Below, one piece after another: positions 29,900 to 36,496 of a stretch of 36,496 nucleotides of DNA. This DNA comes from Diplocarpon mali (lineage: Eukaryota > Ascomycota > Leotiomycetes > Helotiales > Drepanopezizaceae). The number at the start of each line of letters is the position of its first letter. Positions within the stretch are counted from its first letter, which is position 1. The stretch spans positions 1-36,496 of the forward strand of contig JAENRP010000402.1 of the NCBI GenBank assembly GCA_024741835.1, read 5' to 3'. The notes under the pieces were generated by a model. That model saw only the letters and a program-made list of their open reading frames with translations, did not search any database and was not told where the DNA came from. A program made the position numbers and the translations under genes.

Positions 29900-32896
29900 A
29901 AAGGTTTAATAAATAAATAAAGCTTTTAAACTTCTAGCAGTCTAGGTTCTTAATAAGCTTATTTGTATATATCTCCTTAGTAAGGAGGTAGATTATTTAA
30001 AAGCTTCTTTTCTAATACTCTTAGCAGATCTATATATTGCTGATTTCGATATATTAAAGGCTTATCTTAATCTTCTTATTCTTTATAATAATTAGCCGAA
30101 TTGTCTATTAGTTATTATAATATATATTCTATTTAAAGAGGGAGTTTATACAAATCTCCTTAAAGAGGCGTTTTATAGCTATTATCTCCTTTATAGTAGA
30201 AACTATACTATAGAGTTTTACTTTAGTAGAAGAGAGCGTAATAGTCGCTTAGCGATTCGTTTTCTAAATAATCAGTCCTTTAAATAGAAAGAAGACATAT
30301 TCTTAAAAGGATTTGCAAGTCTTTTGATCATCTTTAAAAGAAGCATCTAAAGACGCGACTAATTGGTATTCCCTAGCCTTAAAGCTATAGGCAATTCCTA
30401 AGAAGTACGTACTATATAAGTATTAAAGCATTTAGTCCGCAGTTAAAAGGTACTTAGAGCTTAGATTAGTTAAGAAGAAAGACAGTTAAGAGGCTGCGAA
30501 CGCAATATCTAGGCGTATTATAATTGCTATATAAAGAATAGAGCCTATTTTCTTTTAATACTCCTTTACCTTTTCTAAGGAAGCTTGCCTTAAGTTCTTA
30601 ATAAACTCCTTCTTTAATAGTAAAGTACTAGGCACTCTCCTTATATTAGTTCTAAACTTTTAAGCGATCTTCTTAATATAGGTATTATAAACTAAGGAGA
30701 TCCTCTTTGCCTTTTTATCTTAAATAATCCTTACTCTAAGGAACTAGGAGATATCTCTTATAATAGTAAGCTTATATACCCTCTTTAGGTCTTCAATTAG
30801 ACGAGTCGCTTAATCTAAGTTAAAGGCCTTATATAATACTTAAATATCGTCGATATAAAACGCTATAAAGACTATATAATCCTTTATTATAAAAATACAA
30901 GGCTCCTCGCCTAATAGCTTAAGTTAAAGGCCCTTAAGCGTTCCTGCGAAGTTCCTATACTATAGCGCTAAAGAGTCTTTTAGCCTATAGAGCGCGCGGT
31001 CCAGTTCTACTACTATACTAGGGCGCTTAAAGCCATCTAGTAGGAAGTATATGATTAGAGCACTCCTTAGGTCTTTAAGAGTATTGATAAACGCATTAAT
31101 AATATCGAACTGCTTTACTTTTATATTAAAGTACGCGGCAAGCGCTATTAGTACCTTAAAAGACCTTACTATAAGTGTGGTTGCGTAGGTTGAGAAAATT
31201 AAAGCTTCGTCTTAAAGATCCCCTTATATAATTAGCTATAAATTGGTACTTTAGAAGCTTGCTAAAGCTATTAACCTTATAAGTAAAAACCCATTTTAAT
31301 AGTATTAGTAAGGGCTTTGAATAGTCCTTTTATACGATTCTTTAGCAACTTTGAGATTCTAGATTCCTAATCTCCTAGCGCCCTCCTTCTTTAAATCGTT
31401 TAATAAAAAGATGCTTCTTTAAGTCTAGCTATCCTTTCGAAGGCTTTAGTAGAAAGCCTTAATACTATAGGCGGTTCAGAGACTACGCTTTATCCTTTAC
31501 TTAATTATTAATTATAGCTTTAATAACTATATAAACTGTTAAATAGTCCTTCCTATCCTCTCTTATCTATTCGTTTACTTAAAAGGTTAATATAAACTCT
31601 TGCGTATATAAGGAGCAAGGTAAATTAATATTACTTTAAAAGAGCATATAATTTAAAGTAGTAGTATATACTTTTAAAGTCTCCTATTGCTTAACGCTTA
31701 AGCCTCTTATCTTCTTTTACTTAAGAAGAGGGAGTTCCTCCTTATGCTTTTCTCTATAGGTCTCCTCCTTTATTTTTATTATTGCTAAAGGTTCCTTTAA
31801 GAGTCTAGGTAGCTCTATCTCTTAAGCCTAAAGTCTTTAAGCTAGTATTATAACTTAAGGTATTATATTATTAAGGCTTGCTCCTTTTATTAAGTTGCTT
31901 CTTATAAGACTATTAGAGCTTTTCTTAAATCTTAGTAGTAGTGCTTTTAGCCTTTTACTAAAGTTTACTAAGGCCTGCCTTTATAACTAAAGACTTTATC
32001 TTAAAGCCCTTAAGCTATCTCTATTCCTATATAGAATAGTAGCTAAAGATCTGCTAATCGCCTTATAGAACTTATCTTTAAAGACTTCTTTAAAGTCGTC
32101 TATAGTTCCTTCTTTAATAGGACTTCTATAAGGAATTATTACCCTTAAGCTTTAGTCGCTATTTGCCTTTTTAAAGACTGGCGAAGTGGCTTTTAATTCG
32201 CTTACTTTTACCTTTGAGTTTTTAAGTAGGTCTTTTAGAGAATTTGGATTTAAGTTAAGGCCTTTTATATTATTAGTTAGAGGCTATAAAGCAGCGTTAG
32301 TCTATAATACAGGCTCTTCTTATATAATAGCTTTTTCTATAGCAATTGCGTTCGGCCTTGCAATAAGCTTCAATTCTTTAAAAATGCCTTTAAACTTAGC
32401 ATCCTAAGCTCCTTTTCCCTTTCTAATCAATTGAAAAGTTATCTTAAGTTCTTAGCGCAATATAGGGTTTGCGCGCTTAGCTTTTGGACTATAGAAGAGA
32501 GACTTATCGAATTCGATATTATAAGTCGTTATTACTTATTAGAGTATAAGAACTCAGATTCTATAAATATTAAAGGTAATATATCTAATTAAGTAACTTA
32601 AGTGCTTTTCTAATTCAATTTTAAAGGTTCGGCAGTCCCTCCCCGCCTCCTTCTCCTTAATTAAAGGATATGCGCAAGCGCTATATATATAAATGCGACT
32701 CTAGTTAGGCTTTAAGCTTACTATTATCTACTTAATAAGTAGCAGCTTATAGAATCGAAAATACTATTTAAACTAATTGTAAAGAGCCTCGCTTAATAAG
32801 ATCATCTTCTTCCTAGCGAATAAGGAGATGTTATAAAGGTATATAGCAGCCTTTATAACCTTTGGCCAAAGGCTCGCTAGAAGCCTGGCGTAGATC
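29900..32896 (-). pseudogene. Copia-2 pol, second part: integrase C-terminus, reverse transcriptase, RNase H
   Basis: From 32895 the minus strand reads IYARLLASLWPKVIKAAIYL, the Copia integrase region after the catalytic core. KWVFTYKVNSFSKLLKY near 31290 begins the RT, then after a one-base shift near 31220 DEALIFSTYATTL, FDIINAFINTLKD and FYIDDI (YIDD at 30846-30857, catalytic Asp pair intact). RNase H follows in the same frame: DASF (30336-30347), TITLSSTKVKLYS and IKRLFKEI down to about 30100. The end near 29900 is approximate. Stops at former Gln and Trp codons are common. The 73-codon plus-strand frame at 32186-32407 is an antisense shadow. Confidence 0.92.
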
Positions 32897-33322
32897 TATT
32901 GAATATAGAATCATAGCTATACTAGCTAAGTAGGAATAGCTAAGGTGGAGTAGCTATACTAGCTAAGTTGGATTAGAAATCATAACTATACTAAATTTAG
33001 CTATGAACTCTATATCCTAGCTATGAGTCATAGTTCTATATTTAGCTATGACTTATAGTACTAAGTTTAGCTAAAACTATATTACAAATCAAAGGATTAC
33101 GTATTGCATTACGTATACCTATATTGATTTATAATCTAGTATAACTCCAATATACTAGAAGGTTCTAGAAGCTCAAGATATTTTGTATATATTGATTGCT
33201 TTGCTCCTGTAGTTAGGAATCAAGCCTCCTAAGTCTCCAAGTTCTTCAACTACTACTATTACTTACTACTCAATACTACCTTATACTCTCTTTACCATAT
33301 CGGCCAGCCCTCATATTTCACA
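32897..33322. repeat. Solo LTR (426 bp) inserted in Copia-2 integrase
   Basis: Starts TATTGAATATAG and ends CATATTTCACA, flanked on both sides by AGATC (32892-32896 and 33323-33327). Removing it and one duplication restores the integrase reading (KMRI followed by YARLL). Same family as the LTR at 1-413. No internal sequence of its element lies beside it, so it is a solo LTR from LTR-LTR recombination. Confidence 0.92.
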
Positions 33323-33327
33323 AGATC

Positions 33328-36037
33328 CTCATTTTAATAAAGCATTTAATCAACTTCCTACTTGCTCCGCGCCTCTATTAGGTTAGTATATATAGGCAGG
33401 AGTAAGCTCCAAATCGATTCCTTCCTTTTTTACCTATCTTTAGTACTTTATAAGAGAGTCTTTCCTTAAGGAGATTACTAAAGTATTATTATCTTGCCTA
33501 ATCTTGCAAATAGAAAGCCTATATTAGCGTTTTACCTATGCTTTAAAGGCCTAAAGGACCTTTATAACTATATCTTCGCCCTTCGATCTTAATAGGAATA
33601 TCTAAAGTATACCGCTATACTTATCCTTAATTAAAAGAACTTATAAGCAATTATTATATAAGTTATTTAAAAAGTTAAAGAGATCCTAAGAGATCCTAAA
33701 GAAGGGCCTCGGAGATCAGTTCTTAAAGGTAGCGTAAGAGATAACTTACTTAGCAGACGCTACTGCGTATGCAAGGCACTTTAGCCTTTGTATTCCCTTG
33801 ATCTTTACTCCTTTAGCGCACTTGACTAGCGCTTAAAGAGCCTTTGCACCTAGGTAGCTAGCGTAAAGGTACTATATATATATATTATTATCCCGCACTT
33901 TAATAAGTATATAGTTAGACTAAAACCTATTATAAAGCATTATCTTAGCTATAAGAAATGCTATTAAGGTAAAGAAGTTATATTAAAGTATATTTAAAAG
34001 ATTTAAATAGTTGATAGGCTTATATATAAAGAAAATGAGATTATAATAATACTTTAATTAAGCTTACTTTATAGAATCTGCAATGCTCTTAAAGCGCAAA
34101 GTAAGGTCTACTTTAAAGTATTAAAAACCCTTGTTTATAAGGAGCCTCTCTAAGATAATATTAATAGTAAACTCCTTTATAATAGTAATATTATATAGCA
34201 TTATTCTTATAAGAGAGCTATTATATTATAAAAGAGAGTTTATTATATATCTATTACCTCTCTTAATAATTAAGAGTCTTAAAGTACCTGCTTTAATATA
34301 TTACTATAAGTCGCTAAAAGGCTTAAAGGTACTTGCGATAAGTAAATCCTTCGAATTAATAATATAAGTAACTACGCAATTATTAAGGAGTATACTTAAG
34401 AAGAGCAAGTAGCGTTTTAACTTAAAGAGGTAATAGATATTAAATGATTCTTTAAAAGTATTAAAGGTAAAGGGATCTATTATTATAAAGATTGGTAAGT
34501 TCTCCCTTTTGCTTAAATTATCCTCTTTAAAAGCTGAAGCCTTTCTTTTAAATTTATTAATCGCTATTATCGCAATATCATTCTCCTTAAGCTATATTTA
34601 AAGACCTTTGAATTAGTCTTTTGCGTTTAATGCCTTTTATATTTATAAGACCTCCTCTTATAAAGGGAGAGCCTTTATATTTTCCTTGCGCCTATCTATA
34701 GTATATAATAGTTTCCGATAGTCCTAGGGGTTCTAATAGTAATTAGTAGAGCCTCTATAAGGGCATTTAGGCCTAATCTCCCTTTTAAAGCTTATAAAGC
34801 GATTTCAGGAGCTGCTTGCTAGAGCCTGCGAAGGGGTTTCGGCATCTAAGAGAGACTCTTAAGTAGTAAAAACTACTAGCCCTTTATTATTAATCGCTCT
34901 ATTAGATTCAATGCCCGCTAGGGCATAGTTTAATTGCATTAGGTCGTGCTTATATAAGGTTCCTATCTACTTATTAGTGATTATTTCCTTCTTTAAGCAG
35001 GTCGCTTAACTTAGATTAATCTTTACTATAATTGAGTTTAAAAAGTCAATTACTCTTAATCTCCCTTTAATCTTAAGAAGATTGTATTACTCTATTAAGC
35101 GGTACGCCTCCTACTACTCCTAGATCTACTGCTAAGTGTTGGTTCTCCTAGTCTTGCCTTAGCGTAGTATATTATAGTACTAGAGCCTTATTTAAGACTA
35201 AATAGCCTTATTAAAAGGCGTAATATCATACTTTAAAATAGATACTAGGCCTTAGAGTAAAAGTTGCTAGTTTACTAAATTAGTATATAGGTCGTTAGTA
35301 GTAGTTCTACTTATAGGAGTATCTCTATTAGGTATTAAGGAGGAGAGCTTCTTAGCTTGGATTTATACTTAAGCTATCGCAGAAGCTAGAAGCATTCTAT
35401 CGATAGTCTTAAAAACCTATTTTAATAGTAGCTTATAGTATTTATATTAGGTCTTCTAAGTCTCCTTGCGTATAAGGTGCTCCTTTATTAGGATTTTATA
35501 TTCGTCTTTAATATCTTTATAAAAGGCCTATAGAAGGGAAGCTTTTAATAGATCTCTTAAGGGAAAGCAGGCGTAAATCTATTCGGTTAAAGTAGCTATA
35601 TACTTTTCATACGACCTCGCGTATACTACGCAGAGGTTGGCCGTTTCTAATTCCTTAAGCTCCTATATAGAGGGAGCTTAAGGCTTAGTCTTTATAATTG
35701 ACTTAAATAGGAGTCTCGGATCGGTAAAAATGGTAATATTATAAAGCTTAGCGAAAAATATATATTTACTAAACTACTTTACTTAAGAGGCAAAGGTATT
35801 AAAGCAAGGCTCAGAGATGCTTAAAGCATTAGATATATTAAATAGAGTCTAGTAAAAAAGGTTAGGTATATAAATGGAGTTTATAAATAAGGTTCTATTA
35901 GAAAATAGAGATTTGTTAATTGAAAATAAAGGTCCTTCGAGTTATTATAAATACTCGAAAAGTCGGTTAAGAGCGTAAAGGGCCCTTTAGCCGGTTATAT
36001 ATAAAGAGAAAGTATATTAAAGTGCTTATAGGGCTTA
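33328..36037 (-). pseudogene. Copia-2 polyprotein, first part: gag, protease, integrase core
   Basis: One frame can be followed from directly behind the 5' LTR (36037) to about 33350. Gag: ALYALNRLFEYL, SINKSLFSN, KYIFFAKLYNITIF, ELKELETANLCVVYARSYEK. Protease: the D-S-G site reads NNC at 34376-34384, followed by VVTYIINSKDLL. Pre-integrase segment: KVDLTLRFKSIADS near 34090. Integrase core: LLIKDKYSG with the first Asp at 33623-33625, CKIRQDNN with the second Asp at 33491-33493, ELTPAY and NRGAEQV with the Glu at 33365-33367, so the D,D,E set is intact. A one-base shift near 33350 precedes the solo LTR. Gag starts so close to the LTR that there is hardly any leader. The open plus-strand stretch at 34131-34367 is its antisense shadow. 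Confidence 0.92.
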
Positions 36038-36041
36038 TAAC

Positions 36042-36238
36042 TATAGTGCAGTCGGCTAGAGGGCCTTTATTAGGTCGCTTAAAAGGCTTGCAAAAGTAGG
36101 AGAAGATGATTAATTATATTATTATCTAATATATATATAGTAAGGAGACTTCGGAAAGAAAAGGGAGAGTCTATAACTCAGCAGAGTCACGTGGAGGGTC
36201 TCCAGAATAAGTGGAGACTCCGCCCATTCTGCACGACA
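36042..36238 (-). repeat. Copia-2 5' LTR
   Basis: 197 bp ending GCACGACA with the target duplication AATTT at 36239-36243. The plus-strand left end reads TATAGTGCAGTCGG. Best-preserved right end of the three LTR copies. Confidence 0.93.
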
Positions 36239-36496
36239 AATTTTAACTTAAGAGTTATTTCTAAGGATACATTATATTCTACCTATAGTCTTAGCTTAAG
36301 AGTCATTTTTGCGAATTTTACTTATAATCCTAGCTTAAGAGTCCATCTATTCTCCTTATCCTTACTTAATTATATTAGAGTAGAGAGTGCACTTTCCTTA
36401 AAGGAATCTACTTATAAGTTTAGCTTAAGAGTTAATTTCTATAATATTACCTTTAAGATAATATAAAGTCTATCTTTAATTTTAACTTTAAAGATC
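36239..36496 (+). repeat. Right half of the tandem array of palindromic units
   Basis: After the target duplication come the last 12 bases of the unit split by Copia-2 (36244-36255), then units at 36281-36303, 36320-36342 and 36410-36432, with a degenerate one near 36364. Spacings are 39, 48 or multiples of 3. The plus-strand frame TYSLSLRVIFANF, TYNPSLRV, TYKFSLRV is stop-free from 36191 (inside the LTR by chance) to 36466. The repeat period in protein terms is about 29 residues (13+16). The last 30 bases are AT-rich with nothing else recognised. Confidence 0.8.

Larger units (their letters stand above)
28442..29900. other. Copia-2 3' region with a GC-richer Ala/Pro low-complexity island
   Basis: Lies between the end of pol and the 3' LTR and is not a normal Copia component. 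28442-28870 is AT-rich with no gene seen. From about 28880 to 29660 the composition changes: CTGCTG, GCTGCC and CCTGCC words are frequent and TpG is retained, unlike the RIP-altered surroundings. On the plus strand one frame runs from about 29180 to 29790, with few RIP-type stops (AFKEEVVLLLNIVKG, then an Ala/Pro-rich linker, then KLIAMASQLLALAKRI). Upstream, EPCPYCALYT near 28960 is in another frame. Probably a fragment of a captured gene or a low-complexity coding segment, antisense to the Copia genes. Confidence 0.5.
28245..36238 (-). mobile_element. Copia-2: complete Ty1/Copia retrotransposon with a solo LTR inserted
   Basis: 197-bp LTRs at 28245-28441 and 36042-36238, target duplication AATTT at 28240-28244 and 36239-36243. 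On the minus strand the order is 5' LTR, gag, protease, integrase, reverse transcriptase, RNase H, then a 1.4-kb non-Copia 3' region, then 3' LTR. The integrase-before-RT order and the motifs make it Copia. A 426-bp LTR of another family interrupts the integrase. Without that insertion the element is about 7.56 kb, long for Copia because of the extra 3' region. Confidence 0.93.

Noticed and set aside
32186..32407. 73-codon plus-strand frame
   Set aside because: Antisense to the Copia-2 integrase-RT linker on the minus strand.
1..33322. The 426/435-bp LTRs at 1-413 and 32897-33322 as the two ends of one giant element
   Set aside because: The right copy has its own matching AGATC duplication on both sides, and removing it rejoins Copia-2 integrase, so it is an independent solo LTR.
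34131..34367. 78-codon plus-strand frame
   Set aside because: Antisense to the Copia-2 protease and pre-integrase region, where the minus-strand motifs are clear.
28101..36496. CRISPR-like array
   Set aside because: Units are imperfect palindromes with short, alternating 16- and 25-bp intervals that are themselves repeated, in a eukaryotic genome; there are no unique spacers and no cas genes.
1..36496. tRNA, rRNA or intact host genes
   Set aside because: I found no cloverleaf with the usual A and B box words, no rRNA-like sequence and no long frame free of RIP stops.

Overview
The window is a nest of LTR retrotransposons from a filamentous ascomycete (Pezizomycotina; genus not determinable from this sequence). 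There is no intact host gene. Base composition is strongly AT-rich and CpA/TpG-poor. Former CAA, CAG, CGA and TGG codons appear as stops throughout, and LTR pairs differ almost only by C>T and G>A. This is the signature of repeat-induced point mutation (RIP), so every retroelement gene here is a relic.

Layout, oldest context first. (1) A short tandem array of palindromic 23-bp units, now split into 28101-28244 and 36239-36496. (2) Copia-2 (28245-36238, minus strand, 197-bp LTRs, TSD AATTT) landed inside one unit of that array and itself received a solo 426-bp LTR (32897-33322, TSD AGATC). (3) Copia-1, a second copy of the same family, starts with its 5' LTR at 27904-28100 and runs leftwards. 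It survives only as pieces (27525-27903, 8563-8825, 414-1491) because a chromodomain Gypsy element (Gypsy-1, 1492-8562, TSD TAGTC) and a second Gypsy family (Gypsy-2, 8826-27524, TSD CTAT) inserted into it. A partial copy of the 426-bp LTR family borders it at the window's left edge. (4) Gypsy-2 is itself nested: a small gag-only derivative (outer, minus strand) contains a complete inner copy (9273-25035, plus strand, TSD ATAT).

The inner Gypsy-2 copy is 15.76 kb between matching 246-bp LTRs. After gag and pol it carries two further long reading frames of about 1,100 codons each (17102-20419 and 21006-24449). They are colinear paralogues of each other and I do not recognise the family.

The most unusual feature cuts across element families: a 23-bp near-perfect palindrome (arms ACTCGCAGGCC and GGCCTACGAGT around one central base) occurs 22 times dispersed through both Gypsy families and 7 more times in the array. 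Where the host frame can be fixed, 14 of 15 dispersed copies sit in the same codon phase, coding T-x-x-P-x-L-x-V. The behaviour recalls the in-frame palindromic elements of Rickettsia, but in a fungal mobilome.
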